NCBI GenBank assembly: GCA_910587555.1
Contig: CAJULV010000035.1
Span: 1-42,578 of the forward strand
Direction of reading: 5' to 3'
Source of the DNA: an uncultured Acetatifactor sp.
Lineage (GTDB): Bacteria; Bacillota; Clostridia; Lachnospirales; Lachnospiraceae
DNA length: 42,578 nt
Shown here: positions 25,624 through 34,540 of the stretch, piece after piece
Position numbering within the stretch: the stretch's first letter is position 1
Layout: each line of letters opens with the position of its first letter
The notes under the pieces: model-generated
What the model saw: only the letters and a program-made list of their open reading frames with translations
What the model was told of the DNA's origin: nothing
Databases searched by the model: none
Translations under genes and position numbers: made by a program

Positions 25624-27537
25624 ATGGAAGAAAAGCAGGGAAAGGTATTTATCTCGGAGGCGGACCAATATCTCTTTTCACAGGCGACCCATTACGATAT
25701 TTACAAGAAGCTGGGTGCCCATGTTTCCGAGGAAAAGGGGAAAAAGGGGACATATTTTGGTGTCTGGGCGCCGAATGCGAAGGCCGTGCATGTGATCGGC
25801 AGCTTTAACGGCTGGAATGAGGAAACGCATCCGATGGAAAAGTTGGGTCCTGTGGGCGTCTGGGGGCTGTTCGTTCCCGGGGTGGAGATCGGGGAAATGT
25901 ATAAGTTCCTGATAACCGCCGCGGACGGCAGAAAGCTGTACAAGGCGGATCCCTTTGCGAATTACGCGGAGTACAGGCCCGGGACGGCTTCGATCATCAC
26001 AGATCTGGAGGGCTTTGAATGGACGGATCAGAAATGGGAGGCAGCCCGGGATAAGAAGGATGTATACAAGCAGCCCATGGCTGTCTACGAATGCCATATC
26101 GGCTCTTTTATGAAGCATCCGGACGGGAAGGAAGGCTTCTATAATTACCGTGAGTTCGCTGACCGGCTGGCAGAATATCTGAAGGAGATGAAATACACCC
26201 ATATTGAGTTGATGGGAGTATTGGAGCATCCCTATGACGGCTCCTGGGGGTACCAGGTGACAGGATATTACGCACCCACCGCCCGCTACGGCGAACCGAA
26301 GGATTTTATGTACCTGGTGGATAAGATGCATTCCATGGGAGTGGGTGTTATTCTGGACTGGGTACCTGCCCATTTTGCAACGGATGCCCACGGGCTGGCG
26401 GAATTTGACGGGCAGTGCATTTTCGAGCATCCGGACCCGAGGCTGGGTTCCCATCCCGACTGGGGCACCAAGATTTTTAATTACGAGAAGCCGGAGGTAA
26501 AGAATTTCCTGATTGCAAACGTTCTTTTCTGGCTCAGGGAATTTCATGTGGACGGTATCCGGGTAGACGCTGTAGCGTCCATGTTGTATCTGGATTACGG
26601 TAAAAGGGACGGACAGTGGGTGCCGAACAAATACGGCGGAAACGAGAATCTGGAGGCGATCGAGTTCTTCAAGCATCTTAATTCCGTGGTGCGGGGCACT
26701 TATCCCGGCTTTATTACCGTGGCGGAGGAATCCACGGCATGGCCCAATGTAACGGGACCCATCGGCGGGGACAGCCTGGGCTTTACCTTTAAATGGAATA
26801 TGGGATGGATGCATGATTTCTGCGAGTACATGAAGCTGGATCCCCTGTACCGGAAGGGCAGCCATAATTCCATGACCTTTGCCATGAGCTATAACAATGC
26901 GGAGAAATATATCCTGCCCCTGTCCCATGACGAGGTGGTACATTTGAAATGCTCCATGGTAAATAAAATGCCCGGATATCAGATAGATAAATATGCCAAT
27001 CTGCGGGCGGGCTATACATATATGTTCGGCCACAGCGGCAAGAAGCTGCTGTTTATGGGACAGGATTTCGGGCAGGAGCGTGAGTGGAGCGAGGAGAGAG
27101 AGCTTGACTGGTTCCTGCTGAGCGAAAAGAACAACCAGGGCCTTCAGGCGTATGTGAAGGAGCTGCTGAAACTGTACAATAAATATCCTGCCATGTATGA
27201 GATAGATGATTCCTGGGACGGCTTCGAGTGGATGAATGCAAACGACGGGGAGAACAGTGTCTTCTCCTTTGTGAGAAAATCCGCCAAAGGGTCCAACAGC
27301 CTGCTGTTCGTACTGAACATGACGCCCATAAAACGGGAGGCTTACAGGGTGCCTGTCCCCACCGTCACGAAGCGGAAGAAGTACAAATTGCTGCTGAACA
27401 GCGACGAGGAGCGGTTCGGCGGCTGGGGCAATGAGATTGCAAAGGAAATTCCTGTGGAAGCGGTTCCTTGCCAGGGCAAGGCATTTTCCATTTCCCTGGA
27501 TTTGCCGCCCTACGGTGCAGCGGTGTTTGTATTTTAA
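25624..27537 (+). CDS. glgB: 1,4-alpha-glucan branching enzyme
   Basis: GlgB makes alpha-1,6 branches in glycogen in the cytoplasm. The 637-residue protein has a CBM48 N-terminal domain (TYFGVWAPNAKAVHVIGSFNGWNE), then a GH13 catalytic barrel: VILDWVPAHF (region I), GIRVDAVASMLYLDYG (region II, nucleophile Asp), AEESTAWP (region III, acid/base Glu) and LPLSHDEVVH (region IV), and a C-terminal beta domain. The ATG at 25624 is 9 bases after AGGAGG; the TTG at 25615 abuts it. No other glycogen gene is in the window, so it may work as a lone unit. A terminator follows. Confidence 0.96.
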   Translation: MEEKQGKVFISEADQYLFSQATHYDIYKKLGAHVSEEKGKKGTYFGVWAPNAKAVHVIGSFNGWNEETHPMEKLGPVGVWGLFVPGVEIGEMYKFLITAADGRKLYKADPFANYAEYRPGTASIITDLEGFEWTDQKWEAARDKKDVYKQPMAVYECHIGSFMKHPDGKEGFYNYREFADRLAEYLKEMKYTHIELMGVLEHPYDGSWGYQVTGYYAPTARYGEPKDFMYLVDKMHSMGVGVILDWVPAHFATDAHGLAEFDGQCIFEHPDPRLGSHPDWGTKIFNYEKPEVKNFLIANVLFWLREFHVDGIRVDAVASMLYLDYGKRDGQWVPNKYGGNENLEAIEFFKHLNSVVRGTYPGFITVAEESTAWPNVTGPIGGDSLGFTFKWNMGWMHDFCEYMKLDPLYRKGSHNSMTFAMSYNNAEKYILPLSHDEVVHLKCSMVNKMPGYQIDKYANLRAGYTYMFGHSGKKLLFMGQDFGQEREWSEERELDWFLLSEKNNQGLQAYVKELLKLYNKYPAMYEIDDSWDGFEWMNANDGENSVFSFVRKSAKGSNSLLFVLNMTPIKREAYRVPVPTVTKRKKYKLLLNSDEERFGGWGNEIAKEIPVEAVPCQGKAFSISLDLPPYGAAVFVF

Positions 27538-27589
27538 AGGCTGTCCGCAAGGTAAAGTTTTCCGGGAGTTTTACCGAAATAAAAGGTGT

Positions 27590-27618
27590 AGGTGCAGCTG
27601 ATGCGCCTGCACCTTTTT
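27590..27618 (+). terminator. Terminator of glgB
   Basis: AGGTGCAG (27590-27597) pairs perfectly with CTGCACCT (27607-27614), followed by TTTT; a run of As upstream makes it work partly in reverse too. Confidence 0.8.
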
Positions 27619-27647
27619 ATAAATTCAGGATTCGGCGGAAGCCGGAA

Positions 27648-27887
27648 GAGCAGGCTGCAGCGGAACTGGAAAACAGCAGCAGCCTGCACAGTACACCAAA
27701 GGATTCACGGACGGATGACCTGTCGGCCGGGAATCCTTTGCGGTAAGAGTGTATGGAGCAGGCTGCAGCGGAACTGGAAAACAGCAGCAGCCTGCACAGT
27801 ACACCAAAGGATTCACGGACGGATGACCTGTCGGCCGGGAATCCTTTGCGGTAAGAGTGTACGGAGCAGGCTGCAGCGGAACTGGAA
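27648..27887. repeat. 108-bp tandem repeat, 2.2 copies, with two hairpins per unit
   Basis: This is the gene-free 365-base gap between glgB and the DUF6240 gene. Units start at 27648, 27756 and 27864; the third stops after 24 bases where the next gene's ribosome binding site begins. The two full units appear to differ at one base. Each unit has hairpin A (CAGGCTGC with GCAGCCTG, 27651-27686 in unit 1) and hairpin B (CAAAGGATTC with GAATCCTTTG, 27697-27740). No T run follows either, so they are not simple terminators. An open frame crosses the repeat (27592-27906) but has no ribosome binding site and is judged not to be a gene. Confidence 0.9.
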
Positions 27888-27902
27888 TAGGAGAACAAAA
27901 CT

Positions 27903-30900
27903 TTGAAGATTACATTTACGGAACAGGCGATTAAGGAAGCGGAGCGGCGGCATGCGGAGAGAAGCCGCAGTTCCCATGCGGAACATATGGCAGCGGCGCA
28001 GACGCCCTTTGCCGCATTCTTCGGCGGAGGCGGCAGGTCTGATATCCCCGGTCTGGGGGGTGAGAAGGCGAAGAGCCTGATTGAACTCCAGCAGGAGGCG
28101 GCCGACATTGACGTGGGGCTTTGCCGGGATTATATGACAGTCATGTCACATACGCTTTCGGAAGAGGACTATGCGAAAATGCAGGAGGAAGGTTTTGACC
28201 TGGGCAGCATGGATCCCGAAGAGGCCGTGACAATTGTGGATAAGATTAAGGCGGAGCTGGTGCGCGCCGGGAAAAATATTGTGGGATACACCGACGACAT
28301 GGATGTGGACACGCTGACTTCGGCGCTGGGAAGCCAGACTCTGGCCAGGGCAGTGCTGGACAGCTTCCGGGCGGCGGATGTGCCGCTGTCAAAGGAAAAC
28401 CTGTCCGCGGTATCCAGGGCGTGGGAGATGAACTCACAGCTGCAGCCCGTGAGCGACGGCACACGCAGCTATCTGATAGATAACGAGATGGAAGCGGAGA
28501 TCTGGAATCTCTACCTGGCCCAGAGCAGCGGTGCGGGCAGGGGCGCTTCCGCACCCAGATTTTACGCCGAGGATGTACACGGATATTATACCCAGAGCGC
28601 GGGCGGAGAGAATTCCCGGGAGCTTCAGGAACAGGTTGACAGGATTATCAGGCAGTCCGGCAGGGAAGTCAATGCGGACAGCCGTAAAAATGCGGCGTGG
28701 CTGCTGGACAGGGGACTGCCGGTCACCGCGCAGAATCTGAATCGCCTGGAGGCGCTGCAGGATCTGGAGCTGCCGGTGACGGAGAAGCGTTTCGGCGAGG
28801 CTGCGGCTGCCGCCGTGGCGGAGGGTAAGAATCCCCTGCATGCTTCCCTGGGGGCAACGGAGGAAAATTTATACGAAAAGGCAAATGCCGTCTCGGAGTA
28901 TTATCACAGCAGCGCGCTCTGGGAGGCCAGCGTGGGGGATATCACGGCCAGAAGGCAGCTGGAGGAAGTCAGGCTGCGCATGACGGCGGAGGTGAATGTC
29001 AGGCTGCTGAAAAGCGGTTTTTCCATTGATACGGCTCCCATGGAAGAGCTGATTGAGGCACTGAAGCAGGCGGAGTATGAATTGGCGGGGCAGTATTTCC
29101 CGAGAGATTCCATGGCTGTGGAAAAATATCAGAATTACCGTCAGGTAAGCAATGTGACCGACCAGCTGCCGGGCCTGCCCGCGGACGTGCTGGGTATGTT
29201 TGCCAAAGGGCAGGGCAGCGCATCCCTGGAAACCATTTACAATGAAGGTAAGGTGCTGCAGGATAATTACGAGAAGGCGCAGGCAAGCTACGAGAAGCTG
29301 ATGACTTCGCCCAGAAGCGACATGGGCGACAGCATTGAGAAGGCTTTTGCAAGCGTGGACCATATCCTGAAGGACCTGGGACTGGAGCTGACGGACGAGA
29401 ACCGCAGGGCAGTCAGAATCCTGGGCTATAACCAGATGGAAATGACAATGTCCAATGTGGAAGCGGTGAGAACCGCCGACAGACAGGTGCAGGATGTACT
29501 GGCGAAGCTGACGCCGGCTGCAACGCTGAAGATGATCAGAGACGGCTTCAACCCGCTGGAGAAGAGCATCGAGGAACTGGAGGCTTACTTCAGGGAGCTG
29601 CCGCCCGAATATAAGAAGGAGGCGGAGAGCTACAGCCGTTTCCTGTACGGGCTTGAACGCAATAACGAGATTACACCGGAGGAGCGGGAGAGCTATATCG
29701 GCATTTACCGCCTGGTGCGCCAGATCGAGAAGGCGGAGGGAGCTGCGGTGGGAGCATTGGTAAATTCCCAGGCAGAGCTGCATTTTTCCAATCTTTTGTC
29801 GGCGCTGCAGAACAGGAAGAAGAGCCTGGATATCCGTGTGCCGGATGAACTGGGAAATATCCCGAAACCGGCCAAAAAGGAGGAAAGCATCTCGGAGCAG
29901 ATATCCAGGGCGTTTGTCAAAACAGTGGCAGATATCAGGGCGGCAAACGCGGCTGCGGCGGAAGCCGAAGAAGCACGGCAATCCGGCGAACAGGCTGACC
30001 AGACAAGAACAGCAGGGCAGAGTGCGCAGACAGGAACAACAGGGCAGAATGCGCAGGCAGGAACGGCGGGACAGAGTTCTCAGGTTCAGGCGGCCATGCA
30101 GAACGCCCAGACGGCAGGACAGGCTGCGGAGCCGGGGATTGCGGCAGAACCGGTTGCAGAGGCCTTTGTCAAGGCGGCAAACGATGTTCTGACAGAAGTG
30201 TCATCCAATGAAAAGACGACGAAGGAATACAATAAGACGCAGCTGGAAGAGCAGAGACAGGCGGTCAGTGCCGCAGATCAGGAGAGCGTCGCCATGCTGC
30301 AGAGAGGTGAGTTGTCTTCCAGTGCGGACAATTTGATGGCGGCACAGGCGCTGACTTACGGCACGGAGAATATATTTGCATTCAGTGACAGAAATCGGCC
30401 GGCGGCGAAGAAGGAGCCGGTGGATATCATGGCGCTGCTGGCGAGAAAGGCGAATCCCGAACTTGCCGCCGAAGAGCCTGAACCGCAGGAAGAAACCGGT
30501 TCGGCGGCTCTGTGGAAGAAACTGGAGAATATGGAAGAATTTGTGACGGAGTACGGCGAGATCACCGAGAGTTCCATGGAATCAGTGGAGGAGGCAACTT
30601 TCTCTGAGGCGGACAGCAGCATGGATGTGAAACAGATGCAGCTGAACCACAAGCAGCTGACGGTTGCGGCGGCACTGGCAAAGCGTGAGGAATATTATCT
30701 GCCCATGTATGTGGGCGACAGGCTGACCAGAGTTCATCTCACACTGGACAGGGCAAGTCAGGAGAAGGGAACCGTCACCGTCGGTGTGAACCTTTCGCAG
30801 GAAGAGCATTTGCAGGCAAGGCTTACCCTGAACAACGGAACCGTACACGGCATGCTTTTCGGGGAAGGAAAAGTGGAGGTAATGAAATTGCAGCAGATAG

Positions 30901-31085
30901 CCGATAACTTTAGAAAGGAAGCGGAAGGCAGCTGGAATGTGGGTAATATTTCCACCATTTCATCCGAAAAGCGTATGCCGGAGCTGATCAAATCCGGAAA
31001 GCATACTCCCACGGAAAGCGCCGAGCTTTACCGTGTGGCGAAGGTATTTTTACAGGCCGTGGTGCGGCAGGGCGAAAGCGCGTAG
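27903..31085 (+). CDS. DUF6240 protein, possible flagellar hook-length-control relative
   Basis: A 1,060-residue protein without signal peptide. It is largely helical, with many short heptad-like stretches, a Q/A/G/T-rich low-complexity section (about residues 700-760: repeated AGQ..AQ.GT) and a more compact C-terminus (EYYLPMYVGDRLTRVHLTLDR ... EEHLQARLTLNNGTVHGMLFGEG) that resembles the FliK C-terminal fold in its alternating strands. The start is TTG with AGGAG 9 bases upstream. It lies 81 bases before flagellin, and DUF6240 proteins are known next to flagellar genes in Lachnospiraceae. A role in flagellar assembly is inferred from context; FliK relationship is a suggestion only. Confidence 0.75.
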   Translation: MKITFTEQAIKEAERRHAERSRSSHAEHMAAAQTPFAAFFGGGGRSDIPGLGGEKAKSLIELQQEAADIDVGLCRDYMTVMSHTLSEEDYAKMQEEGFDLGSMDPEEAVTIVDKIKAELVRAGKNIVGYTDDMDVDTLTSALGSQTLARAVLDSFRAADVPLSKENLSAVSRAWEMNSQLQPVSDGTRSYLIDNEMEAEIWNLYLAQSSGAGRGASAPRFYAEDVHGYYTQSAGGENSRELQEQVDRIIRQSGREVNADSRKNAAWLLDRGLPVTAQNLNRLEALQDLELPVTEKRFGEAAAAAVAEGKNPLHASLGATEENLYEKANAVSEYYHSSALWEASVGDITARRQLEEVRLRMTAEVNVRLLKSGFSIDTAPMEELIEALKQAEYELAGQYFPRDSMAVEKYQNYRQVSNVTDQLPGLPADVLGMFAKGQGSASLETIYNEGKVLQDNYEKAQASYEKLMTSPRSDMGDSIEKAFASVDHILKDLGLELTDENRRAVRILGYNQMEMTMSNVEAVRTADRQVQDVLAKLTPAATLKMIRDGFNPLEKSIEELEAYFRELPPEYKKEAESYSRFLYGLERNNEITPEERESYIGIYRLVRQIEKAEGAAVGALVNSQAELHFSNLLSALQNRKKSLDIRVPDELGNIPKPAKKEESISEQISRAFVKTVADIRAANAAAAEAEEARQSGEQADQTRTAGQSAQTGTTGQNAQAGTAGQSSQVQAAMQNAQTAGQAAEPGIAAEPVAEAFVKAANDVLTEVSSNEKTTKEYNKTQLEEQRQAVSAADQESVAMLQRGELSSSADNLMAAQALTYGTENIFAFSDRNRPAAKKEPVDIMALLARKANPELAAEEPEPQEETGSAALWKKLENMEEFVTEYGEITESSMESVEEATFSEADSSMDVKQMQLNHKQLTVAAALAKREEYYLPMYVGDRLTRVHLTLDRASQEKGTVTVGVNLSQEEHLQARLTLNNGTVHGMLFGEGKVEVMKLQQIADNFRKEAEGSWNVGNISTISSEKRMPELIKSGKHTPTESAELYRVAKVFLQAVVRQGESA

Positions 31086-31118
31086 GAAACGGGAGCGTAA
31101 CCGGAGAAAAGAATATTC

Positions 31119-31142
31119 CCATGCAGCGGCGTAAATGCATGG
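31119..31142 (+). promoter_or_regulatory. Hairpin in the flagellin leader
   Basis: CCATGCA pairs with TGCATGG, 24 bases before the flagellin start. GGA motifs lie at the end of the stem (ATGGAGG) and in the ribosome binding site (ACAGGAG), the arrangement used by CsrA to repress flagellin in Bacillus. CsrA control is only an inference; no csrA or fliW is in the window. Confidence 0.3.
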
Positions 31143-31166
31143 AGGAGCCGAAACAGGAGAACAGAT

Positions 31167-32384
31167 ATGAGAATTAATTACAATGTATCTGCAATGCTTG
31201 CCAATAACAAGCTTGCCAATAACGACAATCTGCTGTCAAAGTCGCTGGAACGTCTCTCGTCAGGCCTGAAGGTGAATTCCGCCAAGGATAACCCGGCGGG
31301 GCTGGCCATGGCCAAGCGGATGAACGCGCAGCTGGAGGGGCTGTCTGTGGCGAACCAGAGTGCGGGGGACGGTGTCTCCATCATTGAGACGGCAGACGGT
31401 GCCATGTCCGAGATCAGCGAGATGCTGCAGAGGATGAACGAGCTGGCGGTTAAGGCTGCCAACGGGCCGAATTCCGATAATGACAGGGCTGTCATACAGG
31501 ATGAGGTGAAGCAGCTGACAGAGGAGATTACAAGGATAGCGGAGTCTACGGAATTCAACGGGCAGAAGCTGCTGAACGGGGAATTTTCGCTGAAGGGTTA
31601 TGTGCAGGGAAACCTGGATGTGAAGGTGAGTTCCTATTCCACGGAAGTGACCGCAGCCGTTTATACTATTGATGAACTGATCATTGAGGAAAATCCCATG
31701 CCTACGGATGAGAGCGACAGATACCGCGTGAAGAACTTCAAGGCAGGAGAAGGTCCTTTCCCGGAGGGAGCTACCGCGACTATGAAGGATAACCTGCTGT
31801 GCGTTGAGGGGGCAAACGGTTTTAAAATGACACTGGACCTGAGCAGGGCCATTGCAAATAATGAGGATTTTCCGGATACCGTAAAAGAACTTAAGATTAC
31901 GGAAGTCAATGGTGCCGATAAGCCGCTGGTAATCGACGCAACGGGAATCGGTCCCATGGTGGTACAGGTCGGCGCCAACGAGGGACAGACTCTGGAAATG
32001 GATATTCCGAAGATCTCCCTGAGCGAGATGGGATTGAACAATTATTACGTGAAAGACGGAGAGGACGGCCAGGGCGTGTGGACCCTGAATGTAAGCACGG
32101 AACAGGCGGCCACGGAAGCAATCGGCAGGATTGACGGCGCCATTCAGTTTGTTTCAAGCATACGGGGACGTCTGGGTGCTTACCAGAACAGGCTGGAAAC
32201 TACCATCAACAGCCTGGACATTACATCCGAAAATGTGACGGCTGCTTATTCCAGAATCATGGACGTGGATATGGCGGAGGAAATGACCAATTATACCACC
32301 TATCAGGTCATGACCCAGGCGGCCACATCCATGTTGGCACAGGCAAACGAGAGGCCTTCCCAGGTGCTGCAGCTGCTTCAGTAA
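31167..32384 (+). CDS. Flagellin
   Basis: The filament subunit, exported unfolded by the flagellar type III apparatus. The 405-residue protein has the conserved D0/D1 N-terminus (MRINYNVSAMLANNKL ... KSLERLSSGLKVNSAKDNPAGLAMAKRM, DGAMSEISEMLQRMNELAVKAANG) and C-terminus (SSIRGRLGAYQNRLETTINSLDITSENVTAAYSRIMDVDMAEEM, ending QVLQLLQ). The middle 200 or so residues are a variable surface domain. AGGAG precedes the ATG at 9 bases. A strong terminator follows and the FliS-like chaperone gene is next. Confidence 0.97.
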   Translation: MRINYNVSAMLANNKLANNDNLLSKSLERLSSGLKVNSAKDNPAGLAMAKRMNAQLEGLSVANQSAGDGVSIIETADGAMSEISEMLQRMNELAVKAANGPNSDNDRAVIQDEVKQLTEEITRIAESTEFNGQKLLNGEFSLKGYVQGNLDVKVSSYSTEVTAAVYTIDELIIEENPMPTDESDRYRVKNFKAGEGPFPEGATATMKDNLLCVEGANGFKMTLDLSRAIANNEDFPDTVKELKITEVNGADKPLVIDATGIGPMVVQVGANEGQTLEMDIPKISLSEMGLNNYYVKDGEDGQGVWTLNVSTEQAATEAIGRIDGAIQFVSSIRGRLGAYQNRLETTINSLDITSENVTAAYSRIMDVDMAEEMTNYTTYQVMTQAATSMLAQANERPSQVLQLLQ

Positions 32385-32419
32385 GTTTCGGCATCCATGG
32401 ACGGGAATCGGTGGAAGAG

Positions 32420-32460
32420 CGGATTCGGGCTGTGTGTCAGCCGGAATCCGTTGTTTTTTT
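32420..32460 (+). terminator. Terminator of flagellin
   Basis: CGGATTC-g-GGCT pairs with AGCC-g-GAATCCG (32420-32450), then TTGTTTTTTT. The FliS-like gene starts 19 bases later, so it depends on read-through or a promoter not seen here. Confidence 0.85.
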
Positions 32461-32478
32461 GTGAGGGATAAATAGTAG

Positions 32479-32973
32479 ATGAAAAAAGAAGACAAACAAC
32501 AATTCACACTGCGGATTACCCAGGCCAATCCTACGGAACTGGTGGTCATCCTGTATGAGATGCTGCTTTGCTATCTGGAGGATGGGAAGGAGGCCCTGCA
32601 GCAGGAGGAAACGGACACCCCGGAAGGGCAGAGACGCTTTCACGAGGCTGTAAGGAATGCCCGGGGCTGCCTCAATGAACTGCTGCAGTCCCTGGATCTG
32701 AACTATGAGCCTGCGCCTGCGCTGCAGCGGCTCTATATGTTCTGCCTCAGGCGGCTGGCCCGGGGGGAGCAGCGCCGGGAGTCCGGACTTTTTGACGAAA
32801 TAAAGCGTGTCATTGTACCGCTGAGCGATGCTTACCGGAGCATTGCGGGACAGAACGGCGCGGGACCTGTGATGAATAATTCGCAGGCGGTGTATGCCGG
32901 CCTGACTTATGGACGGAATACCTTGACAGAGAATCTGGCCGACCAGGGGCTGAACAGGGGAATACTTGCCTAG
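32479..32973 (+). CDS. FliS-like flagellar chaperone
   Basis: A 164-residue helical protein resembling FliS, which binds the C-terminal D0 part of flagellin and stops early polymerisation in the cytoplasm. It has the FliS-type start FTLRITQANPTELVVILYEMLLCYLEDGKEAL and helices with FHEAVRNARGCLNELLQSLDLNYEPAPALQRLYMFCLRRL. It is longer than typical FliS (about 125-135 residues) by a C-terminal tail ending in YGRNTLTENLADQGLNRGILA. Position directly after flagellin supports the call. GAGGG lies 12 bases before the ATG, a weak site. Confidence 0.82.
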   Translation: MKKEDKQQFTLRITQANPTELVVILYEMLLCYLEDGKEALQQEETDTPEGQRRFHEAVRNARGCLNELLQSLDLNYEPAPALQRLYMFCLRRLARGEQRRESGLFDEIKRVIVPLSDAYRSIAGQNGAGPVMNNSQAVYAGLTYGRNTLTENLADQGLNRGILA

Positions 32974-33015
32974 ATATAGCGTATGTAAGAATCTTTCATG
33001 GAGCAGAGAAATAAT

Positions 33016-33792
33016 ATGGAGACTATTCTGGAAACAAAAGATCTGGTAAAACGATATCGCAATGTATGTGCAGTGAACAATGTCTCCTTGTCCATTCATA
33101 AGGGTGATATTTTTGGATTTGTGGGGGCGAATGGCGCAGGAAAAACCACCTTCATGCGCATGGTCTGCGGGCTGATACGTCCTACGTCAGGCAGTATGAA
33201 TCTGTTTGGTGAGTCTTCCGAGAAGGGGCTTCAGGAGAAGCGGAAGAACATGGGGGCGCTTATCGAACATCCGGCAGTCTACACCAATATGTCTGCCCTG
33301 CAGAATCTTGATATTCAGCGGCGCTATCTGGAGATGGATTTCGGATCAAATCCGTCAAAGGCCCTGATTGATCTGCTGGAGCTGGTTGGCCTGGCAGATG
33401 TAAAGGACAGAAAGGCCGGCAAATTTTCCCTGGGAATGCGGCAGCGTCTCGGGATTGCCATTGCCCTGGTGGGAAACCCGGAATTTGTTATTCTGGATGA
33501 ACCGACTATCGGGCTGGATCCCATAGGCGTCATGGAGCTTCGGGAGCTGGTGCTGAAATTAAACCATGAGAGGGGCATTACAATCCTTTTCAGCAGCCAT
33601 AATCTGGCAGAGATGGCCCAGATTGCCACCCGGTATGGATTTTTGCATAAAGGAAAGCTTTTGGAGACGGTTTCTGCGGAAGAGGTAGGAAGCATTTGCA
33701 GAAGCAGGGGCATCAACCTGGAGACTTATTTTGTGGAGCTGCTGCTGAAAGAGAGGGAGCTGGAAAAGAATGGGGAGACTGTTTCAAAATGA
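33016..33792 (+). CDS. ABC transporter ATP-binding protein (BcrA-like)
   Basis: A 258-residue ABC ATPase of the ABC-2 export type, similar to bacitracin and lantibiotic immunity transporters. Motifs: Walker A GANGAGKTT, Q-loop region NMGALIEHPAVY, signature SLGMRQRLGIA, Walker B FVILDEPTIGLDP and switch His in LFSSHNLAEM. METILETKDLVKRY is the usual family start; the ATG at 33016 has GGAG 12 bases upstream, while the ATG at 32998 has none, so the shorter form is preferred with low certainty. The following two permeases overlap or lie close, making one operon. The substrate is unknown. Confidence 0.9.
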   Translation: METILETKDLVKRYRNVCAVNNVSLSIHKGDIFGFVGANGAGKTTFMRMVCGLIRPTSGSMNLFGESSEKGLQEKRKNMGALIEHPAVYTNMSALQNLDIQRRYLEMDFGSNPSKALIDLLELVGLADVKDRKAGKFSLGMRQRLGIAIALVGNPEFVILDEPTIGLDPIGVMELRELVLKLNHERGITILFSSHNLAEMAQIATRYGFLHKGKLLETVSAEEVGSICRSRGINLETYFVELLLKERELEKNGETVSK

Positions 33793-34528
33793 GCTGCTGA
33801 AAATGAAGTATAACAAAGCGTTATGGGCGTTTTTCGGAGTGATTGCCGCTTTTGCGGCCATATTTGGATTTGCACCCGGAAGGACGGATTCCATGGATCT
33901 GGCAGCATACGGATACACGGCGTCTTTTGCCTACATGAGGAATGCAGGAACGGCGATTCTTCTCTTTCTGTCTCCCATTGCCGGTTTGCTTTTCACACAG
34001 GAACGGCATCAGGGCACCATGCATAATACTTTGAGCTGCGGTGTCAGCCGGAGGCAGTATTTTACTGTAAAGCTTGGCTGTTATCTGGCAGTTGGCGTTA
34101 TCATCTATCTGGTTTCCATAATGGGATTTGTCTGCTGTATCAGTCTGCGTTCCGGGTTTATGCCGGACTCCGGTTATTCGTTTTATCCCTATCCTGATTA
34201 TGGGGCTGCGATGCTGGCCTACCATTTCGGTGTGATTATTTTGTTGTGTACCTATATGACATTTTTTATTTTCATAGCCGTATGTGTGAAAAAAGCGGCG
34301 GTGGTATATATTTTGGGGGCGCTCACGCTTTTGGGAGAAAATATTCTGACGAATGTTCTGCCTTTTTACAGGGGCGTTCTTCCTGTCATAATGGATATGT
34401 ATGATATGGTGCTGAAACGGAGAATTTTGACTGTGGAATTTGCAGGATTGTTTGGCCAGTGCCTGTTCATGTGCTTTTTCTTCCTGGGATTGGCGTATCT
34501 GGTTTTCCTGAGAAGGGATATCGATTAA
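33770..34528 (+). CDS. ABC-2 type permease subunit 1
   Basis: A 252-residue membrane protein with about six hydrophobic segments (ALWAFFGVIAAFAAIFGFA, AGTAILLFLSPIAGLLF, YLAVGVIIYLVSIMGFVCCI, FGVIILLCTYMTFFIFIAVCV, AVVYILGALTLLGENIL, CLFMCFFFLGLAYLVFL). It starts inside the end of the ATPase gene (23-base overlap), so translation is coupled. The QERHQGTMHNTLSCGVSRRQYFTVK segment after the second helix is typical of lantibiotic-immunity permeases. Partner of the ATPase upstream and the permease downstream. Confidence 0.85.
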   Translation: MGRLFQNELLKMKYNKALWAFFGVIAAFAAIFGFAPGRTDSMDLAAYGYTASFAYMRNAGTAILLFLSPIAGLLFTQERHQGTMHNTLSCGVSRRQYFTVKLGCYLAVGVIIYLVSIMGFVCCISLRSGFMPDSGYSFYPYPDYGAAMLAYHFGVIILLCTYMTFFIFIAVCVKKAAVVYILGALTLLGENILTNVLPFYRGVLPVIMDMYDMVLKRRILTVEFAGLFGQCLFMCFFFLGLAYLVFLRRDID

Positions 34529-34540
34529 GGGGGAATGAAT

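Noticed and set aside
27553..27582. Possible sigma-28 promoter (TAAA, 16 bases, ACCGAAAT) after glgB
   Set aside because: Poor -10 match and it lies before a strong terminator, so it could not serve the flagellar genes well.
27592..27906. 104-codon frame through the 108-bp repeats
   Set aside because: No ribosome binding site, overlaps a terminator, and its repeats only reflect the DNA repeat of 108 bp (divisible by three).
31131..31156. Sigma-28-like TAAA...GCCGAAAC before flagellin
   Set aside because: Spacer is 11 bases instead of about 15, and it would overlap the ribosome binding site region.
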